Shown in pieces: positions 1 through 8,398 of a DNA stretch of 34,987 bases. Positions within the stretch are counted from its first letter, which is position 1, and each line of letters begins with the position of its first letter. Under the pieces are notes generated by a model. That model made no database searches and was not told the origin of the DNA. It saw only the letters and a program-made list of their open reading frames with translations. Origin of the DNA: Fibrobacter succinogenes (GTDB taxonomy: Bacteria; Fibrobacterota; Fibrobacteria; Fibrobacterales; Fibrobacteraceae); NCBI GenBank assembly GCA_902762305.1, contig CACWNW010000022.1:1-34987 (forward strand). The letters run 5' to 3'. A program made the position numbers and the translations under genes.

Positions 1-57
1 CTTTAAATCATGAAATGTTTCCAAAGCCTTGGCGATTTGATCTTCGGTAAAATGCAT
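1..57 (-). CDS. Possible start of a further minus-strand gene (partial)
   Basis: An ATG at 57-55 opens a frame that runs off the left edge and reads MHFTEDQIAKALETFHDLK, a plausible amphipathic helical N-terminus. It overlaps the last 55 bases of the RHS-like gene in another frame. Only 19 codons are visible. It is either a real downstream gene with an unusually long overlap, or the continuation of the RHS-like protein after a frameshift. No function can be assigned. Confidence 0.25.
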   Translation of the reverse strand, partial: MHFTEDQIAKALETFHDLK

Positions 58-2042
58 GATGCGTCCTCTAGTTGTGTCCAACTATTCGTCCGCATCCCCA
101 TATTATACCTTAAGCAATCGTAGCAAAAAACGTCGTCAAGTTCTGTTTTAATGAGAATATGGTTTTTTCTCGCAGAAAATCTCAAAAATTTGTCATGGTC
201 TTCTACATTTTTTAGCGTAAACTTTTTGATATCCTGTCCCCATTTCGTCCAGAATGTCGTCAAAGTCAAATTTTCTTTAACTTGATACATCATTGCATAA
301 TCCGGGCCAGCAAAAAAACCTTCCAATTTTGATCTAAAAATTGTATTATCCTCACCAGAGAAGTCCTGTTTTTTAGCGAGCTGCCAATTCTTCCCATTCC
401 AACGAATTATCCTTGCAGTGCCTTCTGTCTCATCATCATCAGTTTCTTGATTTACCGTCATGAACCATCCTGCATCACCAAATTCAACACGATCTGCAGC
501 AGGAATAGGAACCTTCTTATCCCCCGTTTCTGCAGGTTCCTTCAATTCCGTCAGCACCCACCTTCCAAGGATTCTTGTGTATAATTTCAGATAATCACCG
601 CGGTTTCCAACAAGATAAGACGTTCCATTTTCCAGGACACCCAGTCCAAATATTGTATCTAAAGGCAACTCTTCAACATGTCCCTTTCCAATCGGTTCAT
701 ATACATAGGAATATTCAACCCAGCCACAGTCTTTTCCCTTGACTTTAAAAAGAGCTCCCAAAGGATGAGCTTCAGCATTGGCATCTAGCGTATTAACATC
801 TTCTTCTTCTGTATAGTATGAGTATCGTTCATCATCAATTTGAGTCAGGTGTTTATCAAAGAACTTAACTTCGCTCAGTAGTCTTTTGACATAAGGCGTT
901 CCTTCTTTTAATGGGGTATAACAAAAAGTGATTTTTCCGATTTTTTTATCAGAATCTTTCTCACTTGGGCCATAAATATCTATTTCAGAGATATATTTAC
1001 GGTTAATCTTTTCTCTAAACATGTCGGAACCTTCATCCGACAAATCCTCATCTTCACCATTGTCATCGACATATTCCCCAAAAAAATTGCCTTCCCCCTT
1101 TTCTTTATACACAAATTCGATTCTCGCGTTATTCGAAGCGGAAACCTTTTTTAAATACGTTTCCTTTGTGTAGCTTATATCAGATTTCCACTTCTTAAGA
1201 AACCCATTGTCTTTTATTCTAAAAATGCCCGATAATTTTTCAAACACTTGCTCATATTCATAAACAAGGGTGCTTCCATCCAAGGCTTCTTCTTTAGATA
1301 TATTCCACGCTACCGGATAATATGAAGGCTGATCACCATAGCCATTTTCTAACAGACCGTATGATGCTTTTTCATTCCCTTTTTCATCTTTGTACGTCAA
1401 CCAAGCCAAATCGTATTCCGTCGCATTAGGCTTCGGCGCAGTCAAGGAATGTTCTTCCGATATGTCACCATAAATATGGACAATGCCCTCCGAATCGGTA
1501 ATTTTCCAGCCTTTTACGAATCTCCATATTTCGCCATCATCATTATCGGGAAGTTTCTGCTCATCTGTAATTCGTTCGACTTTCCAGAAAGGATGTCCTT
1601 CGAGCCACCATTTCTCTTGGACACCACCAGCATCATAGCCAAGCTGTAGACGCCATCTTTTTTCTTCAAAAATTTGATATCTGTTTCCGTCTGCGGTAAT
1701 TAAATAATACGTATCATCATCTAAAAAAGCTGAATTTTTACAGTCACAAACGATCCGAGCACGCCCAAAAGCCCAGCCTAAGCCAACAATCCCGCTTGAT
1801 CCCTCTTTATTCGGCGTACGAACTTCCTGATAAATATTACCAGAATATTTCAAAGAGAAATTGACACTCAATTGCCCGACAGAAAGCGAGGTTAAATTTC
1901 TTTGCAAGGCAACCGTACCAGACATGGGGTTTATACCCCCCTCTGGCGACATATACTTATTGAATGCATTAGTATTTTCGTTGCTTTCCGCAAAAACCAT
2001 AGAAAGCAACATAACGCAAATAAAAGAGACTTTTTTCAACAA
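3..2042 (-). CDS. Secreted RHS/SpvB-like N-terminal domain protein
   Basis: A 679-aa secreted protein. It starts at a TTG (followed by a second TTG) with AGGGG upstream. Residues 1-18 form a signal peptide (Lys-Lys, hydrophobic core, VFA cleavage site). Residues 30-100 (SPEGGINPMSGTVALQ, then SLKYSGN, then VGLGWAFG) match the opening module of RHS/insecticidal-toxin TcaB/SpvB-like proteins, where a GLGW motif follows short beta strands. No RHS/YD repeats or toxin domain follow, so the protein is short for the family. The remainder is rich in Trp, Tyr and Glu and looks like beta-propeller or beta-sandwich material. The gene is visibly more AT-rich than its neighbours, which suggests transfer or fast evolution. 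The C-terminal residues may be out of frame (see the overlapping frame at 1-57). The role is unknown; surface or secreted location is inferred from the signal peptide. Confidence 0.75.
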   Translation of the reverse strand: MLKKVSFICVMLLSMVFAESNENTNAFNKYMSPEGGINPMSGTVALQRNLTSLSVGQLSVNFSLKYSGNIYQEVRTPNKEGSSGIVGLGWAFGRARIVCDCKNSAFLDDDTYYLITADGNRYQIFEEKRWRLQLGYDAGGVQEKWWLEGHPFWKVERITDEQKLPDNDDGEIWRFVKGWKITDSEGIVHIYGDISEEHSLTAPKPNATEYDLAWLTYKDEKGNEKASYGLLENGYGDQPSYYPVAWNISKEEALDGSTLVYEYEQVFEKLSGIFRIKDNGFLKKWKSDISYTKETYLKKVSASNNARIEFVYKEKGEGNFFGEYVDDNGEDEDLSDEGSDMFREKINRKYISEIDIYGPSEKDSDKKIGKITFCYTPLKEGTPYVKRLLSEVKFFDKHLTQIDDERYSYYTEEEDVNTLDANAEAHPLGALFKVKGKDCGWVEYSYVYEPIGKGHVEELPLDTIFGLGVLENGTSYLVGNRGDYLKLYTRILGRWVLTELKEPAETGDKKVPIPAADRVEFGDAGWFMTVNQETDDDETEGTARIIRWNGKNWQLAKKQDFSGEDNTIFRSKLEGFFAGPDYAMMYQVKENLTLTTFWTKWGQDIKKFTLKNVEDHDKFLRFSARKNHILIKTELDDVFCYDCLRYNMGMRTNSWTQLEDASCILPKIKSPRLWKHFMI

Positions 2043-2071
2043 AATAACCCCTAGTTTAAAAAAACTTTATG

Positions 2072-2102
2072 GAAAGATAGACAAATGAATTACAGCACAC
2101 AA
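2072..2102 (-). promoter_or_regulatory. Promoter of the RHS-like gene
   Basis: On the minus strand, TTG (2102-2100), a 20-base spacer, then TATCTTTC (2079-2072). This fits the Bacteroidetes-type pattern TTG-N(17-21)-TAnnTTTG with the last base changed. It lies about 30 bases before the TTG start. Confidence 0.5.
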
Positions 2103-2207
2103 CCTTTTTTTTTGCATACAAAAACCGCTCTTTTTTTTATATTTTGACTGTATATGCAAGGTAATTTTGTTCAGCACAACGACTTACAACAACAGAAAAA
2201 TTTTGTT

Positions 2208-2215
2208 TATATTTG
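2208..2215 (+). promoter_or_regulatory. Candidate -7 box for the lipoprotein/ATPase/pilin cluster
   Basis: TATATTTG, an exact match to TAnnTTTG, about 150 bases upstream of the first gene of the cluster. A second, weaker box, TAAATTTC, at 2343-2350 would give an 18-base leader. Which one is used cannot be decided by eye. Confidence 0.35.
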
Positions 2216-2368
2216 AAAAAGTCTTCCTTGACGCCCCCCCCATAAGCAATATCGAATGTCGTTCACTCAGTTCCGAGCTGACAAGGGGATTCCGTCGGGA
2301 AGCGAAAATAGCCTGTTGCCCTTTTGTGCAAACTCTTTTTACTAAATTTCCCTCCAACCGGGGTTCCC

Positions 2369-2752
2369 ATGCACAAAATAATTCTCATTTCTATATTCGT
2401 ATCGTTGACCATTTTCCTTTCGGCCTGCCTCCAAGATGAAGACAGCCGCATTCCGGTGCGATACACGGTCATTGTCACCGACAAGGTTTCCGGCAAAGCC
2501 GTAAAAGAAGCGAACGTCGAACTTACAAACGAAGTGCAGGCAGCCCAGAGCCTCCAGACAAACTCCAATGGCACAGTCATCTTCCCGTCCGAAGAAAGCT
2601 ACGTGAACCAGATTATCGTTACCAAGGAAGGTTACTTCCCCAAGGATACGGTCGATGTCATCAGCAACCCCGACACCGCGCTGAACGTAATCCTGCGTTC
2701 CATAACCATGTATCTCGTCCCTGTCGATACCGCAGACACGAACAGCAACTAG
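2369..2752 (+). CDS. Small lipoprotein with carboxypeptidase-regulatory-like fold
   Basis: A 127-aa lipoprotein. The ATG at 2369 was chosen because it directly precedes a good lipoprotein signal: MHK, a hydrophobic stretch, then the lipobox LSAC with the lipidated Cys near residue 20. An in-frame upstream ATG at 2324 would bury the signal. The mature part (TVIVTDKVSGKAVKEANVEL, then TNSNGTVIFP, then KEGYFPKDTV) has the turn pattern of carboxypeptidase-regulatory-like (transthyretin-like) beta sandwiches. The stop is 6 bases before the ATPase gene, so the two are probably co-transcribed. A role as an outer-membrane anchor or pilotin for the secretion cluster is possible but unproven. Confidence 0.7.
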   Translation: MHKIILISIFVSLTIFLSACLQDEDSRIPVRYTVIVTDKVSGKAVKEANVELTNEVQAAQSLQTNSNGTVIFPSEESYVNQIIVTKEGYFPKDTVDVISNPDTALNVILRSITMYLVPVDTADTNSN

Positions 2753-2758
2753 TTCTAC

Positions 2759-4135
2759 ATGTCCTTCGAGCTAAAGAATCCGCCCCCTCAGGCTGCCCTG
2801 CGTTTCTTGACGCAAGAGCAGATGCTGCGATATTCGGCGTTACCGCTGGATTACAACGAGGAGTCCCGCATTCTTTCCGTGGCCGTAGCCGATGCCCATG
2901 ATTTCGACCTGATTAACGACATCCAAGTCTCTACCGGCGTCTTCATCCGTCCAGTCCAGGCCGACGAAGAAAAAATCGTCCAGTGGATCGGAGCCTTCGC
3001 CGAAAGGGCGGTCCCCAGTTTCGGGAACAATACCCCGGGGAGCAAGTCCAGTTCCCCCGTCATCCGCCTCGTCAACGAAATCATCTCCGAGGCAATGCAC
3101 ACGGGTGTCTCCGACATCCACTTCGAACCCGGCGAAAAAACGTTCCTTGTCCGGTTCCGAAAGGACGGCGTGCTGAAGGTGGCGCGAAAACTGCCCCTGC
3201 GTTCTATTTCAGAGGTCACCTCGCGTCTCAAGATTATGGCGAGTATCGACATCGCCGAAAAAAGGCGACCGCAGGACGGACGCATACACTTCGACGACGG
3301 GAACAAGAACGTGGACATCCGCGTGTCGGCGCTGCCCACCGACTACGGGCAGAAGATGGTATTGCGCCTTCTGGACAAGGGGCAGATTATCCACAAGCTG
3401 GATTCCCTGGGCATGACGCCCGCCCAGATCGCCATGTGCGAAAACGAGATTCACAAGCCTTACGGCATGTTCCTGATTACGGGCCCCACGGGTAGCGGCA
3501 AGACGACAACGCTCTACACGCTACTGCAGATGATCCGCAGTACAGAACTGAACATTTCCACAATCGAAGAGCCTATCGAATACAAGCTGGACGGCATCAC
3601 CCAAACTGCGGTAAACCCCAAGATTGACCTCACGTTCGCAGCCGCCCTGCGCACACTGCTGCGTCAGGACCCAGACGTCATCATGGTGGGCGAAATCCGC
3701 GACAGCGAGACGGCGGAACTCGCCATCCGCGCAGCCCTCACCGGGCATCTCGTGTTCAGCACGCTGCATACAAACGATGCTCCCTCCGCCGTGGTGCGTC
3801 TCATCGACATGGGAATCGAACCTTTCCTCGTCGCATCCGCCGTCAACTTCATCATGGCGCAGCGCCTGGTGCGCAAGACCTGCACCAAGTGCGGAGGCAA
3901 GGACCCGAACTGCCTTGCCTGCGGTGGAAGCGGCTACAAGGGCCGCATAGGCCTCTTCGAGATGATGCCTATGTCCGAGACGCTGCGCGAGATGGTCCAC
4001 AAGAACGCCACCTCCGCCGAACTCAAGAAGAAGGCCATCGAACTCGGCATGAAGACTCTGGCCACCGACGGAGCCGAAAAGGTGGCATCGGGCCTTACGA
4101 CAGAAGCGGAAGTTTCGGCAGAAGCCATCGTGTAG
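2759..4135 (+). CDS. GspE/PilB-type secretion/pilus assembly ATPase
   Basis: A 458-aa hexameric traffic ATPase that powers pseudopilus or pilus assembly from the cytoplasmic side of the inner membrane. Visible features: an N-terminal GspE-N-like segment (about 10-75), the family motif SDIHFEP near 118, Walker A GPTGSGKTTT at 242-251, the Asp box (STIEEPIEY) near 265, Walker B DPDVIMVGEIRD near 303 and the His box (TGHLVFSTLHTND) near 330. A four-Cys zinc motif lies at C375, C378, C385 and C388. It is shorter than most family members (about 500-570 aa) because the N-terminal region is reduced. No Shine-Dalgarno is evident, and translation may couple to the lipoprotein gene 6 bases upstream. 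The next three genes encode pilin-like proteins. No GspF or GspG partner lies in the window, so they must be elsewhere. GspE versus PilB cannot be settled from sequence alone. Confidence 0.93.
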   Translation: MSFELKNPPPQAALRFLTQEQMLRYSALPLDYNEESRILSVAVADAHDFDLINDIQVSTGVFIRPVQADEEKIVQWIGAFAERAVPSFGNNTPGSKSSSPVIRLVNEIISEAMHTGVSDIHFEPGEKTFLVRFRKDGVLKVARKLPLRSISEVTSRLKIMASIDIAEKRRPQDGRIHFDDGNKNVDIRVSALPTDYGQKMVLRLLDKGQIIHKLDSLGMTPAQIAMCENEIHKPYGMFLITGPTGSGKTTTLYTLLQMIRSTELNISTIEEPIEYKLDGITQTAVNPKIDLTFAAALRTLLRQDPDVIMVGEIRDSETAELAIRAALTGHLVFSTLHTNDAPSAVVRLIDMGIEPFLVASAVNFIMAQRLVRKTCTKCGGKDPNCLACGGSGYKGRIGLFEMMPMSETLREMVHKNATSAELKKKAIELGMKTLATDGAEKVASGLTTEAEVSAEAIV

Positions 4136-4141
4136 GGAACT

Positions 4142-5359
4142 ATGTTCGGCAGCAAACGCGGCTACACCCTGCCCCTGACTATCGTCATCCTCCTCATCAT
4201 CGGCTTTCTCAGTTTTTCGTTCTACGACATGGTGAAGCGGGAGCGCATGGAATCGTTCCGCAGGTACGGCAGCGCATACGCATCGCTGGAGTTCGAATCC
4301 GCCGCCAACTATGCCTTCTACCGCATGGCTACCGCAAAGGAGCCCTGGAGAACAGATTCCCTGCGGCACTCCTCAAAAGACGGCAAAATCCAGTTCATTA
4401 TCAGGCAGGTGCAGGACGGCGCATTCGCAAGGCTCACCGTCTGCAACCGGGATTCTTCCAAGACATTTTCTTCTGTTACGGGATACATTCCCAAGGCAAG
4501 GCCGGCCCTCGTTGTGACTGCGCCTCAGACGTCCGTGGCTCTGGTGGGCGACGCCAGGGTCGAAGGCGGAACCGCCCTGAAATCGGGCAGAATAAACTAC
4601 AGCACGAACTACAAGAACAGGGCATCAAAAGATGCCTTCTACGACACGGCCTTCGTAGGCGACACCCTCCCCTATTTCGACACTCTCAAGTACTATCCGG
4701 AGCTCAGCCGCAAGTCCTTCGACACGACATTCAACAGGCAGAGCTGCATTTTCGACGGAACCGACGCCCTTCCCGAAGAACTCCGCTGTGCCACGGTCGT
4801 GATGCAAGGGGATTCCAGGTGCAATGAATGCCACATCAGCGCCGACAGGATTTTCATACGTGGGCGCTCCACGCTGACTAAGGCGAACGTCATCGCCAGA
4901 ACAATTTCATTCAAGGACAGCGCCACTGCGGGCGGTTTTTTTCTGGCCCGCGATTCCATGGAAATCGACCTGAAACTGGAGCAAAAAAGCAAGATCTGGT
5001 TTTCTGTGCAAGGGCAAAGGAAGACCGAAACCGAATACGTGGGCAAGCTTTCTGTGCAAAAGTTAAAAGCCAAAAATGCAGCCCTGCTGTTCCTCGGGGA
5101 GAACTGGGACGAAACACAGAAGGGCATTCCGGTCGAAATTACAGACAAAGTAGATGTCACGGGAACGCTGGTGGCAAACGGTGTTGTCGATTTCAGGGGT
5201 AAACTAAAAGGGCACATGACGGTCTCCAATTTCTCATTCTACGAAGGAGAAACGCTCTGGCGCGGATTTTTGAAAAACGGGCAGATAAAGGGCGATACCG
5301 CGGTGCACATCCTGTTGCCGGACATCATCCATTTTGGCGGAGACCCAAGCTATGAATAG
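4142..5359 (+). CDS. PilX/GspK-like minor pilin-like protein
   Basis: A 405-aa protein beginning 6 bases after the ATPase gene. The N-terminus RGYTLPLTIVILLIIGFLSF resembles a class III signal: a basic residue, Gly at the expected prepilin cleavage point, then a hydrophobic helix of about 20 residues. The usual Glu at position +5 is absent, as in GspK/PilX-type proteins. The following segment (YASLEFESAANYAFYRM) is the amphipathic part of the pilin helix seen in PilX N-domains. The remaining 330 residues are beta-rich with paired Cys and no family that I recognise. It overlaps the next gene by 8 bases. Its probable role is as a tip or priming subunit of the pseudopilus driven by the adjacent ATPase. 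Confidence 0.65.
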   Translation: MFGSKRGYTLPLTIVILLIIGFLSFSFYDMVKRERMESFRRYGSAYASLEFESAANYAFYRMATAKEPWRTDSLRHSSKDGKIQFIIRQVQDGAFARLTVCNRDSSKTFSSVTGYIPKARPALVVTAPQTSVALVGDARVEGGTALKSGRINYSTNYKNRASKDAFYDTAFVGDTLPYFDTLKYYPELSRKSFDTTFNRQSCIFDGTDALPEELRCATVVMQGDSRCNECHISADRIFIRGRSTLTKANVIARTISFKDSATAGGFFLARDSMEIDLKLEQKSKIWFSVQGQRKTETEYVGKLSVQKLKAKNAALLFLGENWDETQKGIPVEITDKVDVTGTLVANGVVDFRGKLKGHMTVSNFSFYEGETLWRGFLKNGQIKGDTAVHILLPDIIHFGGDPSYE

Positions 5360-5720
5360 ACAAGCACTCCGCATACAAAAGAAGCGAGGCTTTTCGCTGG
5401 CAGAGGTGCTCATCAGCTTCGCGATACTCGTATCAACAGGCGTCATGCTCACCGGATTCTTGCACAAGGGCCCCATAACTCAGAAAGCACGCAACGAGAA
5501 CTACGGGCTAGAACTGGGCAAGATTTACCTGCTCACGGAAGACGTCCCTCACGACACAGTATTCGCCCATGACGACGAAAAAGGGAACCACTGGGAAATC
5601 CTTTTGAAGCATACCGTAGATGGCGACGAGATCTGCAACAGCGCGACACCCGTGCGCAACAAGGTCGACACAACCAGATCGTTGTACTATTGCCGTTACA
5701 AGGTTGGCCATGCGAAATAA
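5352..5720 (+). CDS. Type IV pilin-like protein (PilV/GspI-like)
   Basis: A 122-aa protein whose N-terminus, KKRGFSLAEVLISFAILVST, is a classic prepilin motif: Gly before Phe, Glu at +5, then a hydrophobic helix. The start ATG at 5352 sits inside the end of the preceding gene, giving translational coupling. An upstream in-frame ATG at 5334 was rejected because it would add six residues inside the previous gene for no gain. The globular part has two Cys (CNSA and YYCRY) that could form the usual minor-pilin disulfide. The stop overlaps the start of the next pilin gene by 11 bases. Confidence 0.75.
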   Translation: MNRQALRIQKKRGFSLAEVLISFAILVSTGVMLTGFLHKGPITQKARNENYGLELGKIYLLTEDVPHDTVFAHDDEKGNHWEILLKHTVDGDEICNSATPVRNKVDTTRSLYYCRYKVGHAK

Positions 5721-6093
5721 GAACGGATTCACATTGATAGAACTGGTCGTGACCATGGCCGTATCCGGGATTTTCTTCACGCTGGCCATGAACATGTACT
5801 GCAATGCGAACGGGGCCTTCGTCAACTACAAGAAATCCCACGAAGCCTATTTCGACTACAATGTCAAAAAAGCAACGGCAAACCGCATGCTAAAAGACAA
5901 TCCCGGGAAATGCGGTGACGACGGCACCTTCCATTTTTTGGGCGACACCGCGGATTCCCTGGACAAGGCATTTCCTTTCCCGGCCCCCAAATGCAAAGCA
6001 CTGGACAGGAAGCGAGCTCTTGTCTACTTTTTGGGTATTCCCGATTCCGCATCAAGAGAGCTCCTGGGATACAGCGAAATCTACCAGGAATAA
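5710..6093 (+). CDS. Type IV pilin-like protein (GspH/PilE-like)
   Basis: A 127-aa protein with the prepilin motif NGFTLIELVVTMAVSGIFF: Gly|Phe cleavage site, Glu at +5 and a long hydrophobic helix. The ATG at 5710 is chosen because it places the motif at residues 5-10; the longer open frame back to 5620 lies inside the preceding pilin gene. Cys at about 36, 61 and 94 could form disulfides. It is the last gene of the cluster, and a terminator-like hairpin follows at 6127. With the two preceding proteins it would form the minor subunits of a pseudopilus or pilus. Confidence 0.75.
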   Translation: MRNKNGFTLIELVVTMAVSGIFFTLAMNMYCNANGAFVNYKKSHEAYFDYNVKKATANRMLKDNPGKCGDDGTFHFLGDTADSLDKAFPFPAPKCKALDRKRALVYFLGIPDSASRELLGYSEIYQE

Positions 6094-6120
6094 CAGCGCC
6101 CTCCAAAACAATCCCTAAAA

Positions 6121-6154
6121 CAAAAAAGCCTCTTCCGGTTTTCCGGAAGAAGCT
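6121..6154 (-). terminator. Rho-independent terminator, mainly for the minus-strand gene
   Basis: A 12-bp hairpin with one mismatch and a TTTT loop (6127-6138 with 6143-6154). Read on the minus strand it is followed by six T. It ends the carbohydrate-binding lipoprotein gene and could also stop the converging pilin cluster. Confidence 0.75.
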
Positions 6155-6180
6155 ATAGAGGGATAGAGTATAGAACAAAC

Positions 6181-8051
6181 TTACTTGTACATGTAGCTCA
6201 CGCCGTTGGGGAACTTGACTTCGGTCATGCCATTTGTCTGCACCTGGGCTACCGATGTCACGGAACCGCCGTAGATAATCGCGTTGCCCTTGTATGTCGG
6301 CTTGAAGGCCGCATTGCTTGAGCCATAGTAGCTGTTGTTGTCGTAGGTGACGGTCGCGCACTTGGGGAGGTCCGTGGAGTAGTTGCCGAACGCGAGGAGG
6401 ACACCGCCGGTAATCACGAAGCCGGCATCCGTATCGATAAGGCCACCAGCCATGTTGGAGGAGCATCCGCCGCTACCGCCGCCCATGCCACCGCCGCCCC
6501 AGCCGCCAAAGCTGAAACCGCCCTGGTTTTCGTAGCTTTCGCCGGTAATCTCGAGAATCAGCACGCCACCTGTCATCTTTCCGGAGCCGTTCGCGTCGAA
6601 CACGTCAACCATGTTGCCCTTCGCGCTAATATAGTGGTAGCCGCCGCTCACAACGATATGGCCACCGCTCTCGCTGAACGCGGCATACTGGCCGGAATTT
6701 TCCTTCGGGCCGCCGGCACCGTTCCAGCCGTCGTTTGTCGCGAAGGTAGAAGTGATGCCACCCTCGGCGAAAATCCTGTAGGCTTCGATGCCCTCGGAAG
6801 CAGTCACCACGTTAATCGTGGAGCCCTTCAGGTACATCGCGGAGTCCGCATGGAGACCATCGTCCTTTGCATTGACCGTTACCTCGCCGCCATTCATGTG
6901 AATCTGCCAGTGGGTGTGCAGGGCATCATCGCCAGTGGACTTGACGTCAATTTTACCGCCGTCCACGTAGATGTACTTTTCGGCGACAAGGCCCTTGCCC
7001 GTTGCTGTAACCTTGACCGTAGCGGCTTCGGTGGAATCGCTGATGCGGATGTAGTTCGCCGCGTCGATACCGTCGTCCTTTGCGTTGATAGTCACGCTGC
7101 CGCCCCTGATATCGATAATGCCCTTGCCCTCGACGATGTTCTTGCATTCGCCGTTGACTTCTTCGCATTCGTCGCTCTCAAGGCCGTCGCCATTCTTGGC
7201 CGTAAGGTTCAGCGTGCCGCCCGAAATCTGGAGGCTACCCTTGCCCTTGATGGCGTTCTCTTCGGCTTCGACGGTGATGACGCCGTTCTTAATCTTGAGG
7301 TCGTTGCTGCACTGGATGCCGTTCCTGAACTTGCCCTTGACGGTCAGCGTACCCGCACCCTTGATGTTCAGGTCGTCCCTAGAATAAATTGCGGCCTTAG
7401 CGGTATCCTGCGTACCATTAATCTTGGTGAACAGGTGATTGCCGTTACCGTCTTCCACAACGTTCGTGGTGCCCTTCACCAGATGGAGGACGGCCTTGTC
7501 GGCATTCTTCACGAGGATAGGGGAATTGGAACTCTTGATGGTCGCATTGTGCAGGTAGATGCCGGTGTTGCCTTCGTTCTCGACAGCCGGAGTATTCACC
7601 ACAATCTGGAAATCAGACGATTCACCGGTGATATAGTAGGCATCCGGACAGGTCTCTTGTCTGCGATTTCGACACAGCCGTTATTGTTCTCGACGGTCGC
7701 CGTTGTGCCAGCAAGTTTCAAGAGGATCTGGGTTCCGTTCAAGGTCCTCGCGTCTTCCAGGTCGTTTTCGTCGTCGCTGGAAGAACTCACCACAGGCCCA
7801 GCAATGGAGCTGCTGGAAGTTACAGGAAACACGAGAGAACTGCTGGACTCCACGGGAACCATGGCCGAACTGCTGAGATCAACGGGATTCCAGACTGCGC
7901 TGCTCGATTCAACGGGAAATACGACTGCGCTGCTGGATTCCACAGGGGGGTAAGCTTCGCCACCAGGTTCAGCAACAGGATTATCTCCAGAACAAGCTAT
8001 CAAGCTCAGTGCTGCAGATACAGAAATTACAGATAACTTAGTTGTCTTCAT
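6181..8051 (-). pseudogene. Cthe_2159-like carbohydrate-binding lipoprotein, frameshifted
   Basis: Two adjacent frames together make one lipoprotein of about 620 aa. The first frame (8051-7596) holds a lipoprotein signal (SLIACSG lipobox) and a Ser-rich linker with repeats of PVESSS, then runs into NNGCVEIADK. The second frame, in register from about 7660 to 6181, continues as TCPDAYYITGESSDFQIVVN and carries the right-handed beta-helix repeats typical of the Cthe_2159 carbohydrate-binding family: recurring GGTLNLTAKNGDGLESD, GGSVTINAKDDGIDAA and GGEVTVNAKDDGLHAD. A Gly-rich loop follows near the C-terminus. Restoring one A in the AAG at about 7660 joins the frames as DKETCPD. Cthe_2159 itself binds cellulose and pectin-like polymers. 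The break could be a real mutation, programmed, or a sequence error. The start has a GGAG upstream. Confidence 0.85.
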
Positions 8052-8071
8052 AAATCACACTCCATTTTGGA

Positions 8072-8079
8072 CTAATATA
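8072..8079 (-). promoter_or_regulatory. -7 box of the carbohydrate-binding lipoprotein gene
   Basis: TATATTAG on the minus strand, about 20 bases before the ATG and followed by a GGAG Shine-Dalgarno. It is one mismatch from TAnnTTTG. Confidence 0.5.
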
Positions 8080-8303
8080 CACTATAATTAGGAGAATCAG
8101 GCCCAATTTCAGCAAATTCCGTTGAACGAGAAAGCAACAACTCCCGAAAAAGCGGGAACTTTCGTTCCTTCCGTCACGCAACGTTCCAAAACTTCTTGTC
8201 CGGGGTCGTTTCTGTAAACTTTTACTTGCTTCCGATGCCCACAACAGCATATCAAAACGGGGGTCAGCACGGCTCAAAATGGGGCCGCAAGCGGCTCGGT
8301 CAT

Positions 8304-8328
8304 GCCAATTGGCACTTGTGCCATTGGC
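8304..8328 (+). promoter_or_regulatory. Inverted repeat overlapping the cysS -33 region
   Basis: GCCAATTGGCAC, loop TT, then GTGCCATTGGC: a near-perfect hairpin with one bulged base. Its right arm covers the TTG that is well placed as the -33 element of the cysS promoter. It could be an operator or the 3' end of an upstream transcript. Confidence 0.4.
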
Positions 8329-8354
8329 GCAGCATTCGGGTTTTTCTATATTTG
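8324..8354 (+). promoter_or_regulatory. cysS promoter
   Basis: TTG (8324-8326), a 20-base spacer, then TATATTTG (8347-8354). This is a full match to the Bacteroidetes-type promoter pattern and the best one in the window. It leaves a leader of about 40 bases with GGAGG before the cysS ATG. Confidence 0.7.
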
Positions 8355-8398
8355 GGCGCGACTTGTGCAGGTTGCACAAGCATTTAACGGAGGCTAAA

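Larger units (their letters stand above)
2043..2368. other. Gene-free divergent spacer
   Basis: No convincing gene lies here. The stretch is strongly T/A-rich and holds promoter-like boxes in both directions: TATCTTTC on the minus strand at 2079-2072, TATATTTT at 2138-2145, TATATTTG at 2208-2215 and TAAATTTC at 2343-2350. A run of eight C at 2234-2241 is odd but unexplained. The small open frames here lack coding character. Confidence 0.6.
8052..8398. other. Spacer with divergent promoters and hairpins
   Basis: No gene is supported here; the open frames crossing it have no recognisable protein. It holds the promoter of the lipoprotein gene (8079-8072, minus strand), a short hairpin GCCGC-AA-GCGGC at 8284-8295, a longer hairpin at 8304-8328 and the cysS promoter at 8324-8354. 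Confidence 0.6.

Noticed and set aside
4291-4300. GTTCGAATCC, resembling a tRNA T-loop
   Set aside because: It lies within a pilin-like coding sequence and has no acceptor, D or anticodon arms around it.
6634-7953. A 439-codon plus-strand frame antisense to the carbohydrate-binding lipoprotein
   Set aside because: It mirrors the repeats of the minus-strand gene and spans its frameshift; no family, signal or ribosome-binding site.
8038-8379. A 113-codon minus-strand frame
   Set aside because: It overlaps two promoters and hairpins and shows no family or ribosome-binding site.
8240-8398. T-box riboswitch before cysS
   Set aside because: No T-box sequence or specifier stem was found, and the promoter lies downstream of the hairpins, so they are not in the main transcript.
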